Below, one piece after another: positions 1 through 6,592 of a stretch of DNA of 15,647 bases. Within the stretch, counting starts at the first letter, position 1; each line of letters starts with the position of its first letter. A program made the translations under genes and the position numbers. This stretch comes from CAYNJF01 sp964351745 (GTDB lineage: Bacteria; Pseudomonadota; Gammaproteobacteria; Berkiellales; Berkiellaceae). Location of the stretch: positions 1 to 15,647 of the forward strand of contig CAYGPI010000066.1 of NCBI GenBank assembly GCA_964351745.1, read 5' to 3'. Under the pieces are notes generated by a model. It saw only the letters and a list, made by a program, of their open reading frames with translations. It had not been told where the DNA came from and did no database searches.

Positions 1-202
1 CTCTTCCTGTCACTTGACAACGATTTGTCAAACGAACAAAGCTAGAATCTCTTGGCATTTTTTCAAGCTTAGCAAGGACTTCAAACTTAGATTCAATATC
101 CAACTCAGGATCTTTCAGCTTCTTCGTTAACGCCGCACGTTCATCACGACGTTGCAGTTTATTGCGCTTTGTTTCGCGCCTTATCATACGATTACTAGCC
201 AT
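1..202 (-). CDS. rpsN: 30S ribosomal protein S14 (partial, 3' end cut by window edge)
   Basis: Primary rRNA-binding protein of the 30S head. The gene starts at ATG 202-200, three bases after the rplE stop, with an AAGGA ribosome-binding site about 9 bases upstream. The 67 codons present run off the left edge without a stop. The visible protein begins MASNRMIRRETKRNKLQRRD and reaches the conserved PRDSS...NRCQVTGR segment, which matches the long, zinc-free form of S14 found in E. coli (about 101 residues). The short zinc-binding form would show a CxxC ribbon and lack this N-terminal half. Its place directly after rplE is the normal spc-operon order. About one third of the protein lies outside the window. 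Confidence 0.95.
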   Translation of the reverse strand, partial: MASNRMIRRETKRNKLQRRDERAALTKKLKDPELDIESKFEVLAKLEKMPRDSSFVRLTNRCQVTGR

Positions 203-205
203 AAT

Positions 206-802
206 TTATTGTCCTTGCTGCGCATGCAGCTCTCTGAAAGGAAACTTAAACATCTTAAGAAGTTCATAGCCTTCTTTATCTGTCTTTGCCGTTGTCGTAA
301 TCGTAATGTTCAGACCACGAACTTCGTCAATTTTGTCATAATCAACTTCAGGGAAAATTGTTTGCTCTTTTAGACCCATATTGAAATTGCCAAAAGAATC
401 GAAAGATTTAGGGTTTAAGCCTCTAAAATCTCTAATTCTTGGAAACGCAATACTAATCATACGATCCAATAGCTCATACATTCTGTCGCGTCTAACCGTC
501 GCTTTGCAACCAATAGGCCATCCATCACGAATCTTAAATCCAGCAATCGACTTGCGAGCTAACGTAATTTGAGCTTTTTGTCCGGTCATATCAGTGATAT
601 TGCTTGCAGCAGCTTTCGCAATTTTTTTATCTTGCGCAGCTTGGCCAACACCCATATTAATGGTGATTTTTTCAAGCTTTGGTACTTCCATGATATTTTT
701 ATACCCGAAAGTCTTCATCATATGAGGAACAATAGTCTCTTTATAAAGTTTTTCTAACCGTAAGGTATCTTTATTTGGAGTGTTTGCACTGTGCTTAGCC
801 AT
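206..802 (-). CDS. rplE: 50S ribosomal protein L5
   Basis: 5S rRNA-binding protein of the 50S central protuberance, contacting S13 across the subunit bridge. The 198-residue protein carries the family signatures KLEKITINMGVG, ARKSIAGFKIRDGWPIGCK, RIRDFRGLNPKSFDSFGNF and FPEVDYDKIDEVRGLNITI. The start MAKHSANTPNKD at 802 is chosen because an AGGAGA ribosome-binding site sits at 811-816, about 8 bases upstream. It gives an 8-base overlap with the end of rplX, suggesting translational coupling. An in-frame extension to 850 would overlap rplX by 56 bases and has no family counterpart. Compared with E. coli L5 (179 residues) there are about 12 extra N-terminal residues and a short C-terminal tail, ELHAQQGQ. 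Confidence 0.97.
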   Translation of the reverse strand: MAKHSANTPNKDTLRLEKLYKETIVPHMMKTFGYKNIMEVPKLEKITINMGVGQAAQDKKIAKAAASNITDMTGQKAQITLARKSIAGFKIRDGWPIGCKATVRRDRMYELLDRMISIAFPRIRDFRGLNPKSFDSFGNFNMGLKEQTIFPEVDYDKIDEVRGLNITITTTAKTDKEGYELLKMFKFPFRELHAQQGQ

Positions 803-1133
803 CGTAAACTTCTCCTGAAGACTTAGAAACTCTAACTTTTCGACCATCATCTAATGTCTTGAATGCTGTACGACTTGCTTTGTTAGTCGTTGGATCAATC
901 AAAGAGACATTTGAATTATGAATTGGGCGTTCCTGAGACTGTATGCCACCTGGAACTTGACGCTGAGGATCACCCTTCACGTGCTTCTTAACAACATTAA
1001 TACCTTCGACTAGGATCCACGCCCCAGTTTCTGGTTTCTTTTTCTTTTTGGTAACTTCTAAAACTGTACCGGTGCGACCTTTGTCTTTACCAGCAAGAAT
1101 AGTTACCGTGTCGCCTTTTAATATTTTATTCAT
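795..1133 (-). CDS. rplX: 50S ribosomal protein L24
   Basis: Early 50S assembly-initiating protein that binds domain I of 23S rRNA near the peptide exit tunnel. The 112-residue protein has an N-terminal KOW motif (residues about 8-28, with AGKDKGRTGTV), followed by VEGINVVKKH and the PGGI segment, all typical of L24. E. coli L24 is about 104 residues; the extra length lies in a lysine-rich insert, TKKKKKPETGAW, just after the KOW strand. The start ATG has a good GAGAGGAAA ribosome-binding site. The gene follows rplN by 15 bases and its last 8 bases overlap rplE. Confidence 0.97.
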   Translation of the reverse strand: MNKILKGDTVTILAGKDKGRTGTVLEVTKKKKKPETGAWILVEGINVVKKHVKGDPQRQVPGGIQSQERPIHNSNVSLIDPTTNKASRTAFKTLDDGRKVRVSKSSGEVYDG

Positions 1134-1148
1134 ATTTTCCTCTCCCCG

Positions 1149-1514
1149 TCACAGCACTTCAGGTGCCAAGGAAATAATCTTCATAAATTTCTTACGTAAC
1201 TCGCGGGTCACTGGACCAAAGATACGTGTTCCTATTGGTTGCATTTGAGCGTTCAAAAGAACTGCAGAATTACCATCAAAACGGATTTTAGAGCCGTCTT
1301 CTCTTCGCACACCATGTCTCGTTCTTACAACAACAGCATGTAGCACATCACCCTTTTTCACCTTACCACGAGGTATGGCCTCTTTAACCGTGACACGTAC
1401 CACATCGCCAACACCTGCATATCGACGTTTAGAGCCACCTAAAACCTTGATGCACATCACTCGACGAGCGCCACTATTATCTGCTACGTCAAGAACGCTT
1501 TGCATCTGTATCAT
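1149..1514 (-). CDS. rplN: 50S ribosomal protein L14
   Basis: 23S rRNA-binding protein of the 50S subunit at the interface with the 30S, close to L3 and L19; also the known docking site of the silencing factor RsfS in other bacteria. The 121-residue protein starts MIQMQSVLDVADNSGARRVM and contains IPRGKVKKGDVL and QPIGTRIFGPVTREL, essentially diagnostic. Relative to E. coli (123 residues) it lacks one residue near NAQMQ and another in the normally fixed-length TRELR-xx-FMKI segment, here RELRKKFMKI. Ribosome-binding site GGAGAA lies 6 bases before ATG. In E. coli this is the first gene of the spc operon; here the upstream gap from rpsQ is only 39 bases. Confidence 0.97.
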   Translation of the reverse strand: MIQMQSVLDVADNSGARRVMCIKVLGGSKRRYAGVGDVVRVTVKEAIPRGKVKKGDVLHAVVVRTRHGVRREDGSKIRFDGNSAVLLNAQMQPIGTRIFGPVTRELRKKFMKIISLAPEVL

Positions 1515-1553
1515 ATTGTTCTCCGCTTTCTACTAATGGTTACAACTGAATGC

Positions 1554-1832
1554 TTAACTCTTAGATTCTTCTACAACGCAAACTAATTCAGAAGACTTTG
1601 TCTTTGACATTGGCTTACATTGACGGAATTCAATCCAATCGCCCATTTTACTTACATTCTCGCTATCATGAACATGATATTTCGTCTTTCTTTGAATAAC
1701 CTTACTATAGGTGTCATGACGACGAGACCAATACACTTCAACTGTACGAGTTTTATCACGTACATCACTGACAACTTTACCTTTAAGGGTCGGGGCAGCT
1801 GTTGACTCTTTTACTTCTGTAGAAACGCTCAC
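1554..1832 (-). CDS. rpsQ: 30S ribosomal protein S17
   Basis: Primary 16S rRNA-binding protein of the 30S body, with an OB fold. The 92-residue protein has LKGKVVSD at residue 16, KYHVHD at about 51-56 and the C-terminal CKPMSKTKS motif typical of S17. The start codon is GTG (1832-1830), overlapping the rpmC stop as GTGA, with GGAG six bases upstream. The N-terminus is about eight residues longer than E. coli S17. The usually conserved HPxYGK loop reads HDTYSK here, a visible departure from the family. Last gene of the S10-type block, followed by a 39-base gap to rplN. Confidence 0.95.
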   Translation of the reverse strand: MSVSTEVKESTAAPTLKGKVVSDVRDKTRTVEVYWSRRHDTYSKVIQRKTKYHVHDSENVSKMGDWIEFRQCKPMSKTKSSELVCVVEESKS

Positions 1833-2023
1833 TCTGCACTCCGCTTTTCAGTCATAATCGTTTTAACTCGGGCGATAGCTCTTTGGTTAATCTGTAACAA
1901 ATGGTGCTTTGTCATTTGTCCAGAACCATGTTGCATCTTTAACTTGAAGCCTTCATTCAAAAGATTTTTTAATTCTTCTTGAAGCTCCGTAACATTCTTA
2001 CTACGTAAATCTTGTGCTGTCAT
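1829..2023 (-). CDS. rpmC: 50S ribosomal protein L29
   Basis: Small two-helix protein at the peptide exit tunnel, next to L23 and part of the docking platform for nascent-chain factors. The 64-residue sequence MTAQDLRSKNVTELQEEL followed by LKMQHGSGQ and IARVKTIMTEK matches E. coli L29 (63 residues). The start ATG at 2023 is chosen because it lies one base after the rplP stop and matches the family N-terminus. A longer in-frame reading to 2056 would run into rplP. The stop overlaps the GTG start of rpsQ by four bases, suggesting coupled translation. Confidence 0.96.
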   Translation of the reverse strand: MTAQDLRSKNVTELQEELKNLLNEGFKLKMQHGSGQMTKHHLLQINQRAIARVKTIMTEKRSAE

Positions 2024-2024
2024 T

Positions 2025-2438
2025 TTACAATACCGTCCTTTCAACAAATTCGGCACTCACAGACAACTTCGCAGCAGCTAATTCGAATGCACGCTTTGCA
2101 ATTTCTCTAGGAACACCTTCAATTTCATAAAGCATGCTGCCCGGTTGGATCAAAGCAACCCAATATTCAACATTACCTTTACCTTTACCTTGACGAACTT
2201 CAAGAGGTTTTTGAGTAATAGGTTTATCAGGAAACATTCTAATCCAAATTTTACCACCACGTTTAATGTAGCGATTCATGGCACGTCTAGCAGCCTCAAT
2301 TTGTCTAGCCGTAATACGACCACGACCAGTTGCTCTTAGACCATATTCACCAAAACTAACTTTATTTCCGCGATTTGCAAGGCCACGATTACGACCTTTA
2401 TGCATTTTTCTAAATTTTGTGCGCTTAGGCTGTAACAT
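2025..2438 (-). CDS. rplP: 50S ribosomal protein L16
   Basis: Late-assembling 50S protein that contacts the A-site tRNA and organises the peptidyl transferase region. The 137-residue sequence starts MLQPKRTKFRKMHKGRNRG and includes GRITARQIEAARRAM and KIWIRMFPDKPI. The arginine of PLEVRQGKGKGN (residue 82, equivalent to E. coli R81, the hydroxylation site of the oxygenase YcfD/RoxA) is present. Length is normal. The gene begins two bases after the rpsC stop with only a weak GGTA-type ribosome-binding site, so coupling to rpsC translation is likely. It ends one base before rpmC. Confidence 0.97.
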   Translation of the reverse strand: MLQPKRTKFRKMHKGRNRGLANRGNKVSFGEYGLRATGRGRITARQIEAARRAMNRYIKRGGKIWIRMFPDKPITQKPLEVRQGKGKGNVEYWVALIQPGSMLYEIEGVPREIAKRAFELAAAKLSVSAEFVERTVL

Positions 2439-2440
2439 GT

Positions 2441-3118
2441 TTACCTACCCTTCTGATCTTTTGCAGGAGCAGCTTCTTCAGCTTGGATACCTTTACTAAA
2501 GACTTCGCCTTTAAAGATCCACACTTTAACGCCAATCACACCATAAGTTGTGTGTGCTTCTGCATGAGCATAATCAATATTGGCACGGAATGTATGCAAA
2601 GGAACACGACCTTCTCTATACCATTCAGAACGTGCGATTTCAGCACCACCAAGACGACCGCCAACAGTAATTTTGATACCTTCAGCACCTAAACGCATGG
2701 TTGTTTGAACGGCTCTTTTCATAGCTCGTCTAAACATCACTCTGCGCTCAAGCTGTTGCGCGACGCCTTCAGCAACTAATCTGGCATCCAATTCTGGGCG
2801 ACGAATTTCTTCGATATTGATGTTCACTTGAACGCCCATTAATTTAGTGGCTTCTAAGCGTAACTTCTCAATATCTTCGCCTTTCTTACCAATGACAACA
2901 CCAGCTCTTGCTGTATAAATTGTGATCTTGGCCGACTTGGCTGCTCTTTCAATTTGTATACGACTAACAGACGCATTCTTCAATTTTTTACGCAAGAAAG
3001 CTCTCGTGCGTATATCATTTTGAAACATTTCTGCATAGTCTTCTTTGGCAAACCACATTGACCGATGGGTTTCGGTAATGCCTAGTCTTATGCCTGTTGG
3101 ATGTACTTTCTGACCCAT
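2441..3118 (-). CDS. rpsC: 30S ribosomal protein S3
   Basis: 30S head protein at the mRNA entry channel, involved in mRNA unwinding together with S4 and S5. The 225-residue protein starts MGQKVHPTGIRLGI. The type II KH domain shows the GVVIGKKG loop at residues 73-80. The C-terminal domain has the basic ERRVMFRRAMKRA helix, whose arginines and lysine line the mRNA entry site, then GGRLGGAEIARSEW and the HTTYGVIGVKVWIFKGE strand. A low-complexity tail (EEAAPAKDQKGR) is usual. ATG is preceded by GAGGG six bases upstream. The gap from rplV is 11 bases. Confidence 0.98.
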   Translation of the reverse strand: MGQKVHPTGIRLGITETHRSMWFAKEDYAEMFQNDIRTRAFLRKKLKNASVSRIQIERAAKSAKITIYTARAGVVIGKKGEDIEKLRLEATKLMGVQVNINIEEIRRPELDARLVAEGVAQQLERRVMFRRAMKRAVQTTMRLGAEGIKITVGGRLGGAEIARSEWYREGRVPLHTFRANIDYAHAEAHTTYGVIGVKVWIFKGEVFSKGIQAEEAAPAKDQKGR

Positions 3119-3129
3119 TTGCGCCCTCT

Positions 3130-3471
3130 TTAATTTTGCTCTATATCTGAAACAATAATTTTAATGTGGCAACGTCTCTTTAAAACGCGAGTTCCACGCC
3201 CTTTAGCTCGTGCCCTAAAACGTTTCAATGTAGGTGCTTCATCGACACAAATCGTCTTAACTTTTAAATCATCAATGTCAGCACCTTCGTTGTGCTCAGC
3301 ATTGGCAACAGCAGACAATAGTAGTTTTTTGATAATGCCGGCAGCCTTTTTTGTAACAAAGCTTAACTTCTCAACAGCTTCATCAACTGATTTGCCTCTA
3401 ACCATGTCAGCAACTAATCGTGCTTTCTGTGGCGACAGGCCTGCATTACTCAATTTTGCAGATACTTCCAT
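3130..3471 (-). CDS. rplV: 50S ribosomal protein L22
   Basis: 23S rRNA-binding protein whose beta-hairpin lines the narrow part of the nascent peptide tunnel. The 113-residue protein has AKLSNAGLSPQKARLVADMV at the start, ANAEHNEGADIDDLKV in the middle and the extended hairpin at about residues 79-97 (APTLKRFRARAKGRGTR). The hairpin has no deletion of the kind linked to macrolide resistance in E. coli. Two starts are possible, GTG at 3474 and ATG at 3471. The ATG is chosen because AAGGGG at 3479-3484 is 7 bases from it but only 4 from the GTG. Gap from rpsS is 11 bases with the ATG start. Confidence 0.96.
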   Translation of the reverse strand: MEVSAKLSNAGLSPQKARLVADMVRGKSVDEAVEKLSFVTKKAAGIIKKLLLSAVANAEHNEGADIDDLKVKTICVDEAPTLKRFRARAKGRGTRVLKRRCHIKIIVSDIEQN

Positions 3472-3478
3472 CACTTCA

Positions 3479-3484
3479 CCCCTT
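3479..3484 (-). promoter_or_regulatory. Ribosome-binding site deciding the rplV start
   Basis: AAGGGG on the minus strand, overlapping the rpsS stop codon. Spacing is 7 bases to the ATG at 3471 and 4 bases to the GTG at 3474, which favours the ATG. Confidence 0.7.
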
Positions 3485-3761
3485 AACGCTTGGTCTTTTT
3501 GTCTGCAACATGGCCACGAAATGTTCGTGTCATAGCAAACTCACCAAGTTTATGCCCAAGCATAGACTCAGTAATAAGAACAGGTATGAACTCTTTACCA
3601 TTATGAATCGCAAACTTAAGACCAACCATCTCTGGAAGGATGTCGCTTCTACGAGACCAAGTTTTAATGATCTGGTTTTGTTTTCCCAATTCAATAATCT
3701 TTAGCACCTTTTTAAGAAGCTTTTGATTGCAATATGGACCTTTTCTTAATGAACGAGCCAT
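3483..3761 (-). CDS. rpsS: 30S ribosomal protein S19
   Basis: 30S head protein that contacts S13 and the A-site finger bridge. The 92-residue protein has MARSLRKGPY at the start, KTWSRRSDILPEMVGLKFAI in the middle and GHKLGEFAMTRTFRGH near the end, all S19 signatures at normal length. The usual GPF[IV]D stretch reads GPYCN. A strong AAGGAG ribosome-binding site lies upstream of ATG. It sits between rplB (18-base gap) and rplV, the standard S10 order. Confidence 0.97.
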   Translation of the reverse strand: MARSLRKGPYCNQKLLKKVLKIIELGKQNQIIKTWSRRSDILPEMVGLKFAIHNGKEFIPVLITESMLGHKLGEFAMTRTFRGHVADKKTKR

Positions 3762-3779
3762 TTCTTTAACTCCTTAATC

Positions 3780-4607
3780 TTATTTCTTCTTGCCGCGACG
3801 ACGAACAATAAACTTATTGGATGTCTTCTTCGTCTTACGAGTTTTGACTTCCTTAAGACCGTTCTTATTACAAGGCTGACGTCCACCAGACGTACGACCT
3901 TCACCACCACCTAATGGGTGATCAACAGGGTTCTTAGCAACACCACGAACGGTTGGACGTTTACCGCGCCATCTATTACCACCAGCTTTACCAATCACTC
4001 TTAAGCCATGCTCAGAATTACCAGCTTCACCAATCGTTGCACGACAATCGACGTGAATTTTACGCATTTCACCAGAGCGCAAGCGAATTGTGACATAAGC
4101 ACCATCTTTCGCTAAAAGCTGCGCAAAAGCACCAGCACTACGAACCATCTGAGCACCAGCACCAATTTTCATCTCGACACAATGAATCATTGTACCTAGC
4201 GGAATGTTAGATAAAGGCAAACAATTACCTGGTTTAATTGGAGCATCAACGCCAGATAGAACAGTATCACCAACAGCTAATTTCTTAGGAGCAATAATGT
4301 AACGACGCTCGCCATCTGCATAAAGCAACAAAGCTATATTTGCAGTGCGATTTGGATCATATTCAATTCTTTCTACTTTAGAAGGTATGCCATCTTTGTT
4401 TCTTTTAAAATCAACAAGACGATATCTTTTCTTATGGCCGCCACCGCGTCTTTCAACGGTCATGCGCCCACTATTATTACGACCACCACTACGCTTCTTT
4501 GCTACTGTTAAGCTAGCGTGCGGCTTACCTTTGTGTAACCCTTCAGTTTTAACATTGACTTTAAATCTCTGTCCTGGGGTTACTGGTTTTAATTCTATAA
4601 CTGCCAT
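3780..4607 (-). CDS. rplB: 50S ribosomal protein L2, with unusual C-terminal motif
   Basis: Large 23S rRNA-binding protein needed for subunit association and for organising the peptidyl transferase centre. The 275-residue protein is clearly L2: GGRNNSGRMTVERRGGGHKK (41-60), VERIEYDPNRTANIALLLYA (78-97), IRLRSGEMRKIHVDCRATIG (174-193), GNRWRGKRPTVRG (210-222). The key histidine of NPVDH is present (H230, E. coli mature H229). Beyond it the sequence departs from the family: the usual HPHGGGEG reads HPLGGGEG (L232), GRHP reads GRQP (Q244), and the TPWG motif is replaced by CNKNG (246-250). The ending NKFIVRRRGKKK is normal again, so this is not a frameshift. The ribosome-binding site is weak; the gap from rplW is 12 bases. 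Confidence 0.97.
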   Translation of the reverse strand: MAVIELKPVTPGQRFKVNVKTEGLHKGKPHASLTVAKKRSGGRNNSGRMTVERRGGGHKKRYRLVDFKRNKDGIPSKVERIEYDPNRTANIALLLYADGERRYIIAPKKLAVGDTVLSGVDAPIKPGNCLPLSNIPLGTMIHCVEMKIGAGAQMVRSAGAFAQLLAKDGAYVTIRLRSGEMRKIHVDCRATIGEAGNSEHGLRVIGKAGGNRWRGKRPTVRGVAKNPVDHPLGGGEGRTSGGRQPCNKNGLKEVKTRKTKKTSNKFIVRRRGKKK

Positions 4608-4619
4608 GGTTTGCTCACT

Positions 4620-4925
4620 CTACTCAAAGTCAGTAAATTGAATTTCGCCCTTCGCAAGTTTAACGTAAGCTTTCTTACGTCCTCTCTCGCGACCCTTGCG
4701 ATTGCCAACGCTAGTAAATTCTCTAGCTAGCTTGCTTGTTCTCACTGACTTTACTTCAACATCAGAAAAGAACTTTTCAACAGCTTGCTTTATTTCATGC
4801 TTAGTAGCATCTGGCTTTACCCAGAAAGCGACTGAACTTTCACGTTCGGCTGCAGAAGTTGTTTTTTCAGAAACAAGCGGTGCAATAATAATTGACTGTA
4901 ATCGCCCTAAATGTGCTTCACTCAT
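4620..4925 (-). CDS. rplW: 50S ribosomal protein L23
   Basis: Tunnel-exit protein that docks trigger factor and signal recognition particle. The 101-residue protein has APLVSEKTT near residues 15-23; E20 corresponds to the trigger-factor-contacting glutamate of E. coli L23. It continues with KHEIKQAVEKFF and the conserved basic loop ending in GRKKAYVKL. Length is as in E. coli. The start ATG overlaps the rplD stop as ATGA, so translation is probably coupled to rplD. Stop is TAG. Confidence 0.96.
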   Translation of the reverse strand: MSEAHLGRLQSIIIAPLVSEKTTSAAERESSVAFWVKPDATKHEIKQAVEKFFSDVEVKSVRTSKLAREFTSVGNRKGRERGRKKAYVKLAKGEIQFTDFE

Positions 4926-5536
4926 TTTAAGACCTCTTCAATTTTTCTAATTGCGTCAACTGTTGCCAAAATTTTATCACATTTCAATAACTTGACTGGA
5001 TTAATACCAGAAACATCCGACACTTGGACATTCGGAACATTACGAGATGCCAAGTATAAAGACTCATCCATATCCTGCGTTAAAATCAAGACATTGCTTA
5101 AATCGAAGTCTTTTAACTTTGATACAAGCTCTCTAGTCTTTGGAGATTCCAACTTGAACTCTTCTACAATCATAATTCTGTCTTGACGTACTAATTCAGA
5201 AAAGATTGAGCGTAGAGCTACTGAATACATCTTTTTATTAACTTTTTGATCAAATTTACGAGGTCTAGCAGCAAAAGTTATACCACCTGAGCGCCAAATC
5301 GGGCTTCTGCTTGTACCAGCTCTTGCTCGGCCAGTACCCTTTTGAGCCCAAGGTTTTGCACCACCACCAGAAACTTCGCTTCTACTTTTTTGTCTTTTCG
5401 TACCTTGGCGCGCACCAGCTAAATGGGCGACCACGACTTGATGAACTAAAGCTTCATTAAATTCTCTACCAAACGCTGTTTCAGAGACATCAATGCTATG
5501 CTTACCGCCGCCCATCTTCGTTACTGATAATTCCAT
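4922..5536 (-). CDS. rplD: 50S ribosomal protein L4
   Basis: 23S rRNA-binding assembly protein whose long loop reaches into the peptide tunnel. In enterobacteria it also represses its own operon through an S10 leader. The 204-residue protein (E. coli 201) keeps the tunnel loop at about residues 45-95, with GGGAKPWAQKGTGRARAG and SPIWRSGGITFAARPRKF, and shows no change at the macrolide-contacting region that I can recognise. The C-terminal domain has VLILTQDMDESLYLASRNVP. A good AAGGGAGA ribosome-binding site precedes ATG. It follows rplC by 11 bases. The leader through which E. coli L4 acts seems absent here (see rpsJ). Confidence 0.97.
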   Translation of the reverse strand: MELSVTKMGGGKHSIDVSETAFGREFNEALVHQVVVAHLAGARQGTKRQKSRSEVSGGGAKPWAQKGTGRARAGTSRSPIWRSGGITFAARPRKFDQKVNKKMYSVALRSIFSELVRQDRIMIVEEFKLESPKTRELVSKLKDFDLSNVLILTQDMDESLYLASRNVPNVQVSDVSGINPVKLLKCDKILATVDAIRKIEEVLK

Positions 5537-5547
5537 GATTATCTCCC

Positions 5548-6204
5548 TTAGGCAGTAGTGGCCACTTGCGCTGCTTTAACAGCCTGGCGAATAATAACAT
5601 CTGCTCCCGGTGCTCCCGGTACAGCCCCTTTAATCAATACAACTTGCTTGTCTCCATCGACTCTCACAACAACCAAATTCTGTGTGGTTGTTTTTTGAGA
5701 ACCCAAATGGCCAGCCATTTTCTTACCTTTAAAGACTCGACCAGGTGTTTGGTTTTGACCAATTGAACCAGGAGCTCTATGAGAACGTGAGTTACCATGG
5801 GTTGCATCTTGCATGCCAAAGTTCCAACGCTTAATAACGCCAGCAAAACCTTTACCCTTGCTCACAGAAGTCACATCAATCTTATCACCAGACTTAAACA
5901 TGTCAGACTGTAAGACACCGCCGACTTCAAAATCGCCATCTTTATCACTGCAGCGGAATTCCCATAATCCTCTACCAGCTTCAATGCCAGCTTTAGAAAA
6001 ATGTCCTGCTTCAGGTCTAGTAACACGAGAAGCTTTCTTAGAGCCTGTTGTTACCTGGATAGCTTTGTAACCATCACTTTCAAGTGTTTTAACTTGTGTG
6101 ATTTTGTTCGGCAACACTTCGACGACCGTAACAGGTGTTGAAGTACCGCTTTCATCAAATATTCTTGTCATGCCAATTTTACGGCCGATTATACCAACTG
6201 CCAT
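5548..6204 (-). CDS. rplC: 50S ribosomal protein L3
   Basis: Early-assembling 23S rRNA-binding protein whose extended loop reaches the peptidyl transferase centre. The 218-residue protein starts MAVGIIGRKIGMTRIFDESG and contains DVTSVSKGKGFAGVIKRWNF and GQNQTPGRVFKGKKMAGHLG. Q150, which PrmB methylates in E. coli, is conserved at the same number. Slightly longer than E. coli L3 (209), with extra residues at both ends. A 9-base tandem repeat encodes the PGAPGA segment near the C-terminus. The 56-base gap before it is the longest within the str-S10 run and contains a hairpin over the ribosome-binding site. Confidence 0.97.
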   Translation of the reverse strand: MAVGIIGRKIGMTRIFDESGTSTPVTVVEVLPNKITQVKTLESDGYKAIQVTTGSKKASRVTRPEAGHFSKAGIEAGRGLWEFRCSDKDGDFEVGGVLQSDMFKSGDKIDVTSVSKGKGFAGVIKRWNFGMQDATHGNSRSHRAPGSIGQNQTPGRVFKGKKMAGHLGSQKTTTQNLVVVRVDGDKQVVLIKGAVPGAPGADVIIRQAVKAAQVATTA

Positions 6205-6217
6205 TTTTCTTAAACTC

Positions 6218-6232
6218 CCTCATATGATGAGG
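6218..6232 (-). promoter_or_regulatory. Hairpin overlapping the rplC ribosome-binding site
   Basis: A perfect inverted repeat with arms CCTCAT and ATGAGG and a 3-base loop. In the transcript its 3' arm provides part of the GAGGGAG ribosome-binding site (6215-6221) of rplC, so the folded form would mask it. A second, weaker 4-bp repeat (TCCC/GGGA) lies just upstream at 6240-6250. The structure is seen in the sequence; a regulatory role is inference. Confidence 0.45.
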
Positions 6233-6260
6233 CTAATTGTCCCAAAGGGATCAAAACCTA

Positions 6261-6575
6261 CTAACTAACTGCTATCTGAACGTCAACGCCAGCAGCCAAA
6301 TCCAATTTCATCAAAGAATCAACTGTTTTCTCAGTTGGGTCTACGATTTTAATCAATCGGTTATGGGTTCTAATCTCATACTGATCACGCGCATTACTAT
6401 TCACGTGAGGTGAAATCAAAATTGTAAACTTCTCGATATGTGTTGGCATAGGTACTGGGCCACAAACTTGTGCTCCAGTACGCTTAGCTGTATCCACAAT
6501 CTCTGATGCTGATTTATCAATCAGATTATGGTCAAAGGACTTTAACCTTATCTTAATAATTTGTTTATTTTTCAT
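6261..6575 (-). CDS. rpsJ: 30S ribosomal protein S10 (NusE)
   Basis: 30S head protein that also acts in transcription antitermination as NusE, pairing with NusB. The 104-residue protein has IRLKSFDHNLIDKSASEIVD, AKRTGAQV, TILISPHVNSNARDQYEIRT and EKTVDSLMKLDLAAGVDVQI, diagnostic of S10 at normal length. It starts only 17 bases after the fusA stop. E. coli has tuf before the S10 operon and a leader of more than 150 bases carrying the L4 target; here there is room for neither. The gene therefore appears to be transcribed as part of the str unit. The ribosome-binding site is moderate (purine-rich AAGAGA). Confidence 0.97.
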   Translation of the reverse strand: MKNKQIIKIRLKSFDHNLIDKSASEIVDTAKRTGAQVCGPVPMPTHIEKFTILISPHVNSNARDQYEIRTHNRLIKIVDPTEKTVDSLMKLDLAAGVDVQIAVS

Positions 6576-6592
6576 ATAATGTCTCTTATCCC

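Noticed and set aside
803..850. In-frame extension of rplE to 850
   Set aside because: It would overlap rplX by 56 bases; a good ribosome-binding site and the family N-terminus support 802.
1030..1055. A-rich run in rplX as a possible programmed frameshift site
   Set aside because: The runs are AAAAAG without a full A AAA AAG heptamer, no stop follows out of need, and L24 is complete in one frame.
1515..1553. Possible spc promoter between rpsQ and rplN, as in E. coli
   Set aside because: The 39-base gap shows no convincing -35/-10 pair, so no feature was called.
3180..3240. Macrolide-resistance deletion in L22 or change in the L4 loop
   Set aside because: The L22 hairpin and the L4 tunnel loop are both of full length with normal key residues.
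5605..5622. Tandem 9-base repeat (GGTGCTCCC type) near the 3' end of rplC
   Set aside because: It simply encodes the PGAPGA segment, close to the usual L3 sequence; two copies only.
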